Shown: positions 24,318 to 32,220 of the stretch, piece by piece
How positions within the stretch are numbered: position 1 is the first letter of the stretch
How the letters are laid out: each line of letters starts with the position of its first letter
Assembly: GCA_002477955.1 (NCBI GenBank)
Contig: DLLE01000052.1
Span: 10,752 to 74,751, forward strand
DNA from: Treponema sp. UBA7570
Lineage (GTDB): Bacteria; Spirochaetota; Spirochaetia; Treponematales; Treponemataceae
DNA length: 64,000 nt
Direction: 5' to 3'
Made by a program: the position numbers and the translations under genes
The notes under the pieces: model-generated
What the model was told of the DNA's origin: nothing
The model's input: the letters and a program-made list of their open reading frames with translations, nothing else
Databases searched by the model: none

Positions 24318-25079
24318 ATGAAAAAAAGCGTTGTTGCTTTAACTAGTCTTGCTCTTCTTTTTGGATTCTGTGCTCCGGTATTTGCACAGCCAAGCAGCAG
24401 GGCGGTTGAAACTTTTATTGTTGATGATTTTGACAATAAAGGTGAAAAAAATGCATACCAGAATATGGCTGGTACTGAGTTGTGGACTTGGGGTGTTCAG
24501 GCAAGCCGTTTCATTGAGGAAGGTTTTCCGAAAAAAGATTTTGTGCCTGGACAGCCAAATTCTCTTAAAGTTTTAAATAGAGATAAAAATGCCGAGCCTA
24601 AAGTTCTCGGTGTAAAGACTAAATTTGCACGCAAGGGAGAAAACTGGTTTGAAGTTTACCCTGAAGTTGACGGAAAACCTTATGAAATTCCTTTTGTTGG
24701 AACTTGCACACAGATAGATTTCTGGGTTTGGGGCGCAAACTATCTTTATTACATCGACATTCTTGTTCGTGACTCTGATGGCCGCGTTCATACTCTTCCT
24801 GCCGGAAATCTTGCATTTAACGGCTGGAAAAATGTTATTGTAACAGTTCCTACTTCTATCCGTCAGCACTCAAGGCTTCGTAGCGGTCCTGATACAATGA
24901 TGTTTGTTGGTTTTAGAGTACGTACTGATCCAGATGAATTTGTAGATGATTTTAATATCTTCTTCGATCAGCTTAAATATACGACAAATACTTTGAGCAA
25001 TATTTTTGATGGATATGAGCTTAAAGATATTGATTTTGGTGATTCATCATCAAGCTCAAGCAGTGAGGATGCAAAATAA
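24318..25079 (+). CDS. flaA: flagellar filament outer layer protein FlaA
   Basis: Sheath protein of the periplasmic flagellum. The 253-residue precursor has a signal peptide (about 1-23, cleavage after FAQ). ETFIVDDFDNKGE, the central QIDFWVWGANYLYYIDILV with DSDGRVH and AGNLAFNGWKNVIVTVP are FlaA family features. The C-terminus is a serine-rich acidic tail. It is read from a consensus promoter and overlaps a second flaA gene by one base. Sheath proteins are secreted to the periplasm by Sec, unlike the FlaB core. Confidence 0.95.
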   Translation: MKKSVVALTSLALLFGFCAPVFAQPSSRAVETFIVDDFDNKGEKNAYQNMAGTELWTWGVQASRFIEEGFPKKDFVPGQPNSLKVLNRDKNAEPKVLGVKTKFARKGENWFEVYPEVDGKPYEIPFVGTCTQIDFWVWGANYLYYIDILVRDSDGRVHTLPAGNLAFNGWKNVIVTVPTSIRQHSRLRSGPDTMMFVGFRVRTDPDEFVDDFNIFFDQLKYTTNTLSNIFDGYELKDIDFGDSSSSSSSEDAK

Positions 25080-25792
25080 TGAAAAAGTTAATTTCTGTAA
25101 TTTTTACATTGGCGGCGGCAAGTATTGCTTTTGCACAGAGTTCTAGCCTTTCAGATCCTGATCCAACAATTATCGGCGCAGATTCTGCAAAACAGGCTCT
25201 CCGTGAAATTTCTGTAGATAAATTTGAAGTTGAAGGCTCTTGGAATGCTTCGATTTCTCCAGATTTTGGCGTGATTTCTAGCCGGCTTTTTGACGGTTCG
25301 CCAGCAATGAAAGAACCTGTAAAAGGTGATGAGAATGCAGAAGATTCAAAGGTTTTGGGCGTTAAGGTTGAATTTTTTAGACGCGGTATAAATTCTTTCT
25401 TTATCCGTTCTGCTCGTCCAATTCCGATTGAAGGTGTTACGAAGACTGTTTCTGTTTGGGTAGCAGGACGCAATATTGGACATAGTCTTTATCTTTTAGT
25501 TCAGGATTATTTTGGAAACAACTTTGAACTTTATATGGGAAATCTTGCATTTTCTGGCTGGAGAAAGATGACGGTTGCAATTCCTCCAACTCCGGATGGA
25601 GAGCATGGAATTATCCAGCAGAGTGCTTACGATGGAATTAGACCAGGACTTCGTATTCTTGGATTTAGAATTGACTGTGATCCAGCTCTTGCTCGCGGTC
25701 AGTACTATATTTATTTTGATGCATTGAATGCTGTAACTGATCTTTATGACGTTGAAAACCGTGATGAAGATGATATTATGGATGACTGGTAG
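25079..25792 (+). CDS. second FlaA-family flagellar sheath protein
   Basis: A 237-residue precursor with a signal peptide (1-20, ending AFAQ), sharing with the preceding gene the core VSVWVAGRNIGHSLYLLV, GNLAFSGWRKMTVAIPP and GFRIDCDP. It starts on the last base of the first flaA stop codon, so the two are translationally coupled. The C-terminus is acidic. Tandem flaA genes fit a filament sheath made of two related subunits, but heteromerisation is inference. Confidence 0.93.
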   Translation: MKKLISVIFTLAAASIAFAQSSSLSDPDPTIIGADSAKQALREISVDKFEVEGSWNASISPDFGVISSRLFDGSPAMKEPVKGDENAEDSKVLGVKVEFFRRGINSFFIRSARPIPIEGVTKTVSVWVAGRNIGHSLYLLVQDYFGNNFELYMGNLAFSGWRKMTVAIPPTPDGEHGIIQQSAYDGIRPGLRILGFRIDCDPALARGQYYIYFDALNAVTDLYDVENRDEDDIMDDW

Positions 25793-25813
25793 TCGATAGA
25801 CTTTCTTAAAAAA

Positions 25814-25890
25814 GGGACCGTTCTAAAAGTTTTATTCTAAGTGATTTGTTATGAATTGCGATGGATTGGCTTTTTGAATAGTCCCATTTT
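25814..25890 (+). terminator. possible terminator of the flaA operon
   Basis: GGGAC (25814-25818) can pair with GTCCC (25881-25885), flanked by A and T runs, with a long 62-base loop that has no strong internal stem. A T-rich stretch follows. The large loop makes this only a tentative call; termination may rely on the neighbouring repeat. Confidence 0.4.
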
Positions 25891-25895
25891 TTTTT

Positions 25896-25975
25896 GCGTG
25901 AGGGGCATTAGTGGCCGCGATGCGGGTGCAGAGCACCGAAAGCGCGAAGGCGCTGTAGCCACGTTTGACCCGACG
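25896..25975. repeat. clover-like structured repeat, family B
   Basis: The outer stem GTGGC (25911-25915) with GCCAC (25958-25962) encloses three hairpins: CGC-GAT-GCG (25916-25924), GGTGC-AGA-GCACC (25925-25937) and AGCGC-GAAG-GCGCT (25941-25954). The GTAGCC and GACCCG tail resembles the tail of family A copies. It fills the space between the convergent flaA operon and the 249-residue gene. Confidence 0.7.
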
Positions 25976-26004
25976 TTTTTTTTTGTAAAAAAAAACGGCA
26001 CGCC

Positions 26005-26754
26005 CTAATTGATTTTATAAATCCAGCTTTTTCCCTTCTTTTTATCTGTTTTTTTTATGAGATGCATTTTTTCCAGAAGCCAGATTAAGAGCGTGTAGCA
26101 TTTTACGCATGATTTGATGTTTGTTTTTGAAAAATTCTGAGGCCAATTTTTTTTTAAAAGGGCTTGCTGTAGTTCTGGCGGCGTAAAAAAATCTGGAAGC
26201 GACTGTGGAAGCAGGTTTTTCCAGTCTTCTTTTGTGTGGAAAATTTGTTTTGAATTGATTGTTTCAAGAATTTTGTCGGTTACAAGATAGTTTTTTAGAT
26301 GCCGGCGGCTTTTTGTTTTGTTTTGGACGGTTTGTTCTGTTTGACGGCGGATTTCTGTAATTTTTACATTTAAAAACTCTATAGAAAGATTTTTATTTCC
26401 TAAAAATGTGTAAATTCCTGTAAGAGAGCGGAGCGCGGTGTAGACGGTTTGTTTTGCCGGGCTTTTTCTTTTTGAAAGAAGGGTTGCGTCTGGAGAAAAA
26501 GTTTTTATGATTTTTTCTTCGATTAGCGGATGAACGATTTTTATTTTTTTATTTTTGTTTAGAAAATATTCGATTTTTCGTTTTAGAGCAGAAATATTTG
26601 AAGTTTGGATCTCGATTATCTCGTCGTTTTGAGTGATTATGTCGCAGATAAAACGTCCGGATTTTTGTTCGGTTTTTCCGCTGAACTCAAGCGCGTAGAT
26701 GTTTTTTAGCGTACGATGTAGGGAATTTTCATTGTATGTGTTTATGACTGTCAT
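26005..26754 (-). CDS. uncharacterised protein with a possible PD-(D/E)XK-like N-terminus
   Basis: Not assigned. The 249-residue protein is cytoplasmic and basic, with a phenotypically suggestive N-terminus: RFICDIITQNDEIIEIQT near residues 34-51 has an aspartate, then strand and E-x-Q, like some PD-(D/E)XK nuclease cores. SALKRKIEYFL and KIKIVHPLIEEK follow. The C-terminal half (about 95-249) is helical with a winged-helix-like end (LLEKMHLIKKTDKKKGKSW). I recall similar proteins as recurrent in treponemes, of unknown role. No ribosome binding site is visible before the ATG. It is divergent from mraZ. Confidence 0.5.
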   Translation of the reverse strand: MTVINTYNENSLHRTLKNIYALEFSGKTEQKSGRFICDIITQNDEIIEIQTSNISALKRKIEYFLNKNKKIKIVHPLIEEKIIKTFSPDATLLSKRKSPAKQTVYTALRSLTGIYTFLGNKNLSIEFLNVKITEIRRQTEQTVQNKTKSRRHLKNYLVTDKILETINSKQIFHTKEDWKNLLPQSLPDFFTPPELQQALLKKNWPQNFSKTNIKSCVKCYTLLIWLLEKMHLIKKTDKKKGKSWIYKIN

Positions 26755-26845
26755 TTTTTTTGTTGCTTTTGTTTATTTGTTTTTGTTGCTCAATTTTTTT
26801 TTGTTCTAAACATTAAAATATTCATTTTATCGGCTAAAAAAGTGG

Positions 26846-26873
26846 TTGACTTTATGATTTTATTGGTTAAAAT
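26846..26873 (+). promoter_or_regulatory. promoter of the mraZ division cluster
   Basis: TTGACT (26846-26851) and TAAAAT (26868-26873) with a 16-bp spacer. Transcription would begin around 26880, immediately before the GTGG repeat array. An extra GTGG is at 26842, overlapping the -35 region. Confidence 0.7.
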
Positions 26874-26882
26874 GTATTTTAA

Positions 26883-26916
26883 GTGGGAAAAAGTGGAATA
26901 AAGTGGTAAAAAATGG
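26883..26916 (+). promoter_or_regulatory. MraZ operator: four direct repeats at 10-bp spacing
   Basis: GTGG begins at 26883, 26893 and 26903 with A-rich spacers, and a fourth, ATGG, at 26913 is the mraZ start codon itself. The period of one helical turn and the sequence match known MraZ boxes (TGGGN in E. coli, AAAGTG in mycoplasmas). MraZ is inferred to bind here and repress its own cluster. Confidence 0.85.
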
Positions 26917-27368
26917 AGCTTCTGACTGGTGAGTACCGGAACACGCTGGACGAAAAAGGGAGAATTCTCTTTCCAGCAAAACTTAGAAATGAGTTGTTCG
27001 GTGAATCAGATAAAAATGTCCTCATCGTTACGCAGTCGTTTGACCGCTGTTTATGGCTTTATACGCTGGAAGAATGGAAGACGCTTTCTTCTAAAATTAT
27101 GGAAACGGCATCTCCTTTCAGCAAGCAAAATCGTCTTGTTCTTCGTAGTCTTATTGCTCCAGCTCAAGAAGTTGAACTTGATAAAGCTGGACGGCTTTCT
27201 ATCCCGCAGAGCTTGCGCGAGTATGCAGGACTGTCTAAAGATTGCATAATTCTTGGAATTAACAGGTATATGGAGCTTTGGGACAGTGAATCTTATAAAT
27301 CTTATCTTGAAGAAAATGAGCAGGATTTAAAAGATGCGGCAGAAGCTCTTAGTGCTATAAATTTATAA
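26913..27368 (+). CDS. mraZ: transcriptional regulator MraZ
   Basis: DNA-binding regulator at the head of the division and wall cluster, 151 residues, two SpoVT/AbrB-like halves. The first carries TGEYRNTLDEKGRILFPAKLR and the second EVELDKAGRLSIPQSLREYAG, the two classic MraZ motifs (DxKGR and DxxGR). It has no conventional ribosome binding site; the fourth operator repeat overlaps its start. It likely forms a ring that binds the 10-bp repeat array upstream. Confidence 0.97.
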   Translation: MELLTGEYRNTLDEKGRILFPAKLRNELFGESDKNVLIVTQSFDRCLWLYTLEEWKTLSSKIMETASPFSKQNRLVLRSLIAPAQEVELDKAGRLSIPQSLREYAGLSKDCIILGINRYMELWDSESYKSYLEENEQDLKDAAEALSAINL

Positions 27369-27378
27369 ATTTTATTGA

Positions 27379-27421
27379 AAAAACTGCTGTGTGCCGGACG
27401 TTTTTTTTCTGTGCAGTTTTT
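27379..27421 (+). other. hairpin between mraZ and rsmH
   Basis: AAAAACTGC (27379-27387) pairs with GCAGTTTTT (27413-27421) around a 25-nt loop that itself contains a T8 run. It resembles a weak terminator or attenuator inside the cluster, and may make mraZ more abundant than the downstream genes. Confidence 0.45.
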
Positions 27422-27447
27422 CCTTGAAGTTTGCGGGAGTTTTTAAG

Positions 27448-28440
27448 TTGGAAATTGTTCATACTCCGGTTCTTTTGCAGGAATGCTTGGATTATTTAAG
27501 TCCTGTTGGAGAGCTTTTTGAGAAAAATGCTTTGATGATTGACTCAACTCTGGGAGAAGGCGGACATTCTTTTGCTTTTCTTTCCAAATTTCCAGGGCTT
27601 CATATTATTGGACTTGATGCTGATAAAAATATTCAGGCCAGAGCACGAGAAAGACTTGCTTTGTTTGGCGAAAGAATGAAGTTTTTTAACGGCTGGTTTA
27701 ATGATTTTTATGAGAATTATGATATGTCTGGCGAAAGACCGAATTTAATACTCTTTGATTTGGGCATAAGTGTTTATCATTACGAAAAAAGCGGGAGGGG
27801 ATTTTCTTTTCGGCATGATGAACCTTTGGATATGAGGCTTAATGCTTCTGAAGGGGAAAGTGCAGGTGACATTGTAAATTCCTGGAAAGAAGATGAACTG
27901 GCAAATATGATTTATTTATACAGCGACGAAAAAATGAGCCGAAAAATTGCAAAGGCGATTGTTGAAGCGAGAATGGGTGGAAAAATCACTTCTTCAAAAG
28001 CTCTTGCGGAAATCATTTGGAATGCGGTTCCTGCAAACTATCGTTACGGTCAGATTCATCCAGCTACAAGAACTTTTCAGGCTTTGCGAATTGCTGTAAA
28101 CAGTGAATTGCGTCGTCTGCCAAAAGCTTTGCACAGTGCGTTCAATGTTTTGAAAGACGGTGGAAAAATGGGCGTGATTACTTTTCATTCTCTGGAAGAC
28201 CGCATTGTAAAAAATTATTTTAGAAATTTAGGAAAACAGTGTGTTTGTCCTCCGGAACAGGCTGCCTGCACTTGCGGTGGTACTGCCTGCGCTGAAATTT
28301 TGACCAGAAAGCCTGTTGAGCCGACTGCCCAGGAAGTAAAGATGAATTCCCCAAGCAGAAGCGCAAAACTTCGTGTTGTGCGGAAAATCCATGATGCGAG
28401 CGCCCGGCATTTTATGGCAATCGAAGAGGAGGCTATGTGA
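27448..28440 (+). CDS. rsmH: 16S rRNA (cytosine(1402)-N(4))-methyltransferase
   Basis: Methylates 16S C1402 near the P site. The 330-residue protein begins with the family-typical EIVHTPVLLQECLDYLSP after a TTG start at 27448, which has GGGAG 8 bases upstream; the longer frame from 27391 would add residues of no known domain. MIDSTLGEGGHSFAFL is the SAM-binding motif, FDLGISVYHYEKSGRGFSF and HPATRTFQALRIAVN are diagnostic of RsmH. The stop codon overlaps the ftsL start. Confidence 0.96.
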   Translation: MEIVHTPVLLQECLDYLSPVGELFEKNALMIDSTLGEGGHSFAFLSKFPGLHIIGLDADKNIQARARERLALFGERMKFFNGWFNDFYENYDMSGERPNLILFDLGISVYHYEKSGRGFSFRHDEPLDMRLNASEGESAGDIVNSWKEDELANMIYLYSDEKMSRKIAKAIVEARMGGKITSSKALAEIIWNAVPANYRYGQIHPATRTFQALRIAVNSELRRLPKALHSAFNVLKDGGKMGVITFHSLEDRIVKNYFRNLGKQCVCPPEQAACTCGGTACAEILTRKPVEPTAQEVKMNSPSRSAKLRVVRKIHDASARHFMAIEEEAM

Positions 28441-28733
28441 TGAAAAGAAAATTTTTTAAATCATATTTTTTTGCCTGCCTTGCAACTTTTTTGATTCCTG
28501 TTTTGCTGGTTTTTCAGGCGTTTCAGTCTTATCGCTATAAAAAACTGAGCGCAGAGATAAAAACACTGGAAAAAAAACAGGTTGAGCTTGTTGAACAGAA
28601 CAGAAAATTGATTTCTGATATAAGCGTGCTTTCGAGTTCTGAAAGAATTGAAAAAATTGCCGAAGAAGAGCTTGGAATGCGGAAAGCCAACACCGAAGAT
28701 ATTGTTCGTGTTGAGATTAAAGGGGAAAATTAA
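28440..28733 (+). CDS. ftsL: FtsL-like cell division protein
   Basis: A small bitopic protein of about 98 residues: short basic N-terminus, one membrane segment (about 8-30), then a periplasmic coiled coil (LSAEIKTLEKKQVELVEQNR) ending in the septum-formation-like EKIAEEELGMRKA. Position between rsmH and murF and this topology fit FtsL; FtsB is topologically similar, so the name rests mainly on synteny. The ATG at 28440 overlaps the rsmH TGA and has GAGGAGG at the right distance. No ftsI follows, as in other treponemes. Confidence 0.8.
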   Translation: MKRKFFKSYFFACLATFLIPVLLVFQAFQSYRYKKLSAEIKTLEKKQVELVEQNRKLISDISVLSSSERIEKIAEEELGMRKANTEDIVRVEIKGEN

Positions 28734-28751
28734 AATTTAGGGTAACATAAA

Positions 28752-30221
28752 ATGAAGAATCTTGCTGCTGAAAATACAAATACATCTCTTTTGACGTTGA
28801 ATGAGCTTCTTGAAGTTGTTCGAGGAAGCGTTGTCGGCAATTTTGATTCTTCTCTTTTTTCTTTTAAATCCGTTGTGACTGACAGCCGCAATGTTGTTCC
28901 TTATTCACTTTTCGTGCCTCTAATTGGAGAGTTTCAGGACGGACACAAATATATTCCTCAAGCTTTGGAAAAAGGCGCATCGGTTGTTTTTGTTGCACGC
29001 TGTGCTTTTGAAAAATCTTCTGAAGAATTAAAAAAACTGGCAGAAAATAACCCGAAAACTGCATTCATTCTTGTTGAAAATACCCTTTATGCGCTTCAAA
29101 AAACTGCCGAACGCTATGTTGAGAAATTCCCGGACTTGATTCGCGTGTCTGTAACAGGTTCCAGCGGAAAAACTACAACTAAAGAGATTATAGCATCTGT
29201 TTTGAGCGAAAAATACGATGTTGTCTGCAATAAAGGAAATTTGAATAGCGAAACTGGCCTTCCTTTGAGCTGTTTTGAAATTCGGAGCGAAAATCAGGTT
29301 GCGCTTCTCGAAATGGGAATGAACCGTGAGGGCGAAATCGGTGAGCTTGCCGAAATTTTTAAGCCTCAATTTTGTGCAATTACGAATATTGGAACGGCTC
29401 ATATTGGAAAACTTGGAAGCCGCCAGAAAATTGCGGAAGAAAAAAAGAAGATTTTTAATTTCTTAAAGGAAGATGGAATCGCCGTAATTCCCGAAAACGA
29501 TGATTTTTCTGATTTTTTAGCAGAAGGTGTAAAAGGAAAAATTGTTTTTTATGGAAAAAATGTAAAAAACAATGGAATTGAATTTTTGAGCGATGATGGA
29601 ATTGACGGAACGAGTTTTAAGCTGGACGGCGAAACTGTTCATCTTGCAATTCCTGGAAGCTATAATTATTTAAATGCGCTTGCCGCAGTTGAAATTGGCC
29701 ACGCTCTTGGACTTTCCAGCCGGCAGATTAAAAATGGAATTGAAAAAGTAAAGCCTTTAAATGGCAGAAGCCGTATTTTAAAGGGAAAATATAAAATTCT
29801 TGAAGACTGTTACAACGCAAATCCAGATTCTATGGAAAAAGCTTTGGAATTTGCTGGCAGCATAAAATTTAGTGGAAAAAAGATTTTTGTTCTCGGGTCT
29901 ATGCTTGAACTTGGGCAGGAGTCGTGCGAAGCTCACAAAAAAGCCGGTCTTGAAGCTGTAAGAGGCGGAGCGGATATGATCGTTTTTGTGGGAAAAGACA
30001 TGCTCAGCGGGTTTGAATGTGCAAAAAGTTGCGGACAGAGGGCAGAAAATCTTCGCCTTGAATATTTTGAACACAGCGATGAAGATTCAATCAGGAAAAT
30101 TGCTGAAATAATAAAAAATTTTGCAGTTGAAGGCGATTTTATTCTTCTGAAGGCAAGTCATGGAATTGCATTGGAACGTCTTGTTCCGCTTTTAAACGGT
30201 GGTGGGACTGAAAATGCATAA
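28752..30221 (+). CDS. murF: UDP-N-acetylmuramoyl-tripeptide--D-alanyl-D-alanine ligase
   Basis: Last cytoplasmic step of the muropeptide stem: adds D-Ala-D-Ala to the UDP-MurNAc-tripeptide. Mur-ligase N-terminal domain up to about 125, then the ATP loop VTGSSGKTTTKE near 135, CNKGNLNSETGLPLS, the central ITNIGTAHIGKLGSRQKIAEEK with metal/carbamate lysine, and the C-terminal domain with LEDCYNANPDSMEKAL. Length (489) is slightly above average. It overlaps ftsW by 8 bases. Other mur genes are not in the window. Confidence 0.95.
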   Translation: MKNLAAENTNTSLLTLNELLEVVRGSVVGNFDSSLFSFKSVVTDSRNVVPYSLFVPLIGEFQDGHKYIPQALEKGASVVFVARCAFEKSSEELKKLAENNPKTAFILVENTLYALQKTAERYVEKFPDLIRVSVTGSSGKTTTKEIIASVLSEKYDVVCNKGNLNSETGLPLSCFEIRSENQVALLEMGMNREGEIGELAEIFKPQFCAITNIGTAHIGKLGSRQKIAEEKKKIFNFLKEDGIAVIPENDDFSDFLAEGVKGKIVFYGKNVKNNGIEFLSDDGIDGTSFKLDGETVHLAIPGSYNYLNALAAVEIGHALGLSSRQIKNGIEKVKPLNGRSRILKGKYKILEDCYNANPDSMEKALEFAGSIKFSGKKIFVLGSMLELGQESCEAHKKAGLEAVRGGADMIVFVGKDMLSGFECAKSCGQRAENLRLEYFEHSDEDSIRKIAEIIKNFAVEGDFILLKASHGIALERLVPLLNGGGTENA

Positions 30222-31380
30222 TTTTAATTTTTTTGCCGAAAAACCAAGTTCAACTTATAGAAAAAGCGACTTTCATTTTTTAATTCTCGTTGTTTTATTG
30301 TGGGGAATTGGAATTGTAACGCTTTATTTTTGTTCTATGACTTACGGCATGCGTTTTCATCAAAATCCGTTTCATTCTACTCAAAGGCAACTTATAAGTT
30401 CGTTTATCGGGCTTCTTTTTATGATTTTTTTTGGAGTGATTGATATAAAAAAACTCCGCAAAATACTGCCTTTTATTGTTTTGGGTTCTCTTTTTCTTTG
30501 TGTCTTGACTTTTATACCGGGAATTGGAGTTGAAAGAAACGGTGCGCGCCGATGGATAAAAATTCCGTATTTTTCAACTTTTCAGCCTTCCGAAGCTATA
30601 AAATTTTCGATGGTTTTGTATTTGGCCAATCTTTTTGACAAGCAACGCAATTCCCTCGAAGAAGAAAGGTCGGATTTTCCGGCTGTTATTGGGCTTGTAG
30701 TTTTTGGTGGAATTGTTTTTGCTCAGCAAGATTTTAGTACAGGGATTTTTATAATTGGCTCAGGACTTTTGCTTTTTTTTGTTTCGGGTGTCAAATTAAA
30801 GATGTTTATTCCTCTTGCAGGACTTGCAATTCCTTTTTTTGCGCTTTTTATTCTTCTTGAGCCGTATCGCGTAAACAGAATCGTTGGTTTTTTAGCGCCG
30901 GACAGTTACGAGCAGACGCTTAACTGGCAGGTAAACGGCGCAAAACGCGCAATTATTGACGGCGGACTTTTTGGACAAGGAATTGGAACTGGCTTGACGA
31001 AATTGGGCGGAGTTCCAGAAATTCAGTCCGACTATATTTTTGCAGGCTGGGCGGAAGCCATGGGGCTTTTTGGCGTTGCGGTTTATATTGCAATTCTTTC
31101 GGCCTTTGCTTATAGGGTTGTAAAAATAAGCTTGCACTGCGGAAATTATTTTGCTGCGATTTCTTCGTTTGGCTTTGGAATGATGATTGTCTTGCAGTCT
31201 CTTGTGAATATTGGCGTAGCTGGCGGAGTTTTGCCTTCCACAGGAATTCCGTTGCCGTTTTTTAGTTCTGGCGGTTCTTCAATTATTTTTACACTTGCAA
31301 TGTGCGGTTTTATCCTAAATGCGTCGAGAATTGAAGAAGAAAATGAAATTGAAAATTTTGACGGAGAAGGGATAAGATGA
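30214..31380 (+). CDS. ftsW: SEDS-family peptidoglycan polymerase FtsW
   Basis: Septal glycan polymerase with ten predicted membrane segments in 388 residues. SEDS signatures include GVERNGARRWIKIPYFSTFQPSE, FAQQDFSTG, PYRVNRIVGFLAP and the terminal STGIPLPFFSSGGSS. I chose the ATG at 30214, overlapping the murF end, over the GTG at 30199. Position before ftsQ-ftsA-ftsZ supports FtsW rather than RodA. Its cognate transpeptidase FtsI is not encoded nearby. Confidence 0.94.
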   Translation: MHNFNFFAEKPSSTYRKSDFHFLILVVLLWGIGIVTLYFCSMTYGMRFHQNPFHSTQRQLISSFIGLLFMIFFGVIDIKKLRKILPFIVLGSLFLCVLTFIPGIGVERNGARRWIKIPYFSTFQPSEAIKFSMVLYLANLFDKQRNSLEEERSDFPAVIGLVVFGGIVFAQQDFSTGIFIIGSGLLLFFVSGVKLKMFIPLAGLAIPFFALFILLEPYRVNRIVGFLAPDSYEQTLNWQVNGAKRAIIDGGLFGQGIGTGLTKLGGVPEIQSDYIFAGWAEAMGLFGVAVYIAILSAFAYRVVKISLHCGNYFAAISSFGFGMMIVLQSLVNIGVAGGVLPSTGIPLPFFSSGGSSIIFTLAMCGFILNASRIEEENEIENFDGEGIR

Positions 31381-32198
31381 GTGAGATAATGATAACCTCT
31401 TTTGAGGATTTTAAGGTTCAGGATCATAAGAAAAAAGACACGAAAGGCAAGGTTTTGAAGGTTGTGTTTGCAATTCTTCTTGTTTTGCTTTTTGTGGAAG
31501 CGCTTGTTTATATTTTTGTTTTTCCGTGCCTAAATAATGTAAAGATAAATTTTTACGGCTTGAATAATTGCACTCGCCAGGAGCTTGTAAATGCCTGCGG
31601 CGAAAAACTCAACAGAAATTTTATCCGGTTCAATAAGGTTCAGGTTCAGTCGATAATTGCAAGTATTCCCGGAATCGAAGATGTTGAAATTGAACGGCGG
31701 TTTCCTGACAGAATTTTTATAAAAATAAAGGAAAGAGAGCCGGTTGCAGTTACTTTTGTGAATAAAAATGACAGAACTGTGCCTGTTCAAATCGACAAAA
31801 ACGGAGTACTATTTCCTGTAAAATCTGCCGAGCTTCCTGTTGACGGTTCAATTCCGATTATTTCTGGAGTTCCTGTAGAAAATATTCCTGAGGGAATGAG
31901 GCTTCCTTCAAAATATCATTTGCTTATTGATCAGATTGCAAAAATTCAGTCTGTAAACAAAAAATATTTTGCGGCAGTTTCTGAAATTCATGTTGTTCCT
32001 CGCGAATACGGCAATTTTGAACTTGTTTTGATTCCGTTAAAAGCTCACCTTCGGGTTCTTGCAGATCGTATTTTGGACGAAGATACGCTGCAAAAAATGA
32101 TGGTGACTCTTGACGTTGTGACTGGTTTGGATCGCGATGTTGATGTAATCGATTTGCGCTACGGTTCAATTTCTTATCATTCCCGTTCTTCAAAGTAA
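31377..32198 (+). CDS. ftsQ: cell division protein FtsQ/DivIB
   Basis: A bitopic division protein of 273 residues: cytoplasmic tail to about residue 27, one membrane segment (about 28-50), a POTRA domain (VKINFYGLNNCTRQELVN to DVEIERRFPDRIFIKIKEREPVA) and a beta domain extending to the C-terminus (RYGSISYHSRS). POTRA plus the neighbouring ftsW and ftsA define it as FtsQ. It starts inside the ftsW stop codon (4-base overlap). Confidence 0.92.
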   Translation: MSEIMITSFEDFKVQDHKKKDTKGKVLKVVFAILLVLLFVEALVYIFVFPCLNNVKINFYGLNNCTRQELVNACGEKLNRNFIRFNKVQVQSIIASIPGIEDVEIERRFPDRIFIKIKEREPVAVTFVNKNDRTVPVQIDKNGVLFPVKSAELPVDGSIPIISGVPVENIPEGMRLPSKYHLLIDQIAKIQSVNKKYFAAVSEIHVVPREYGNFELVLIPLKAHLRVLADRILDEDTLQKMMVTLDVVTGLDRDVDVIDLRYGSISYHSRSSK

Positions 32199-32220
32199 CG
32201 GTTGTTTTTAGGAGCATATT

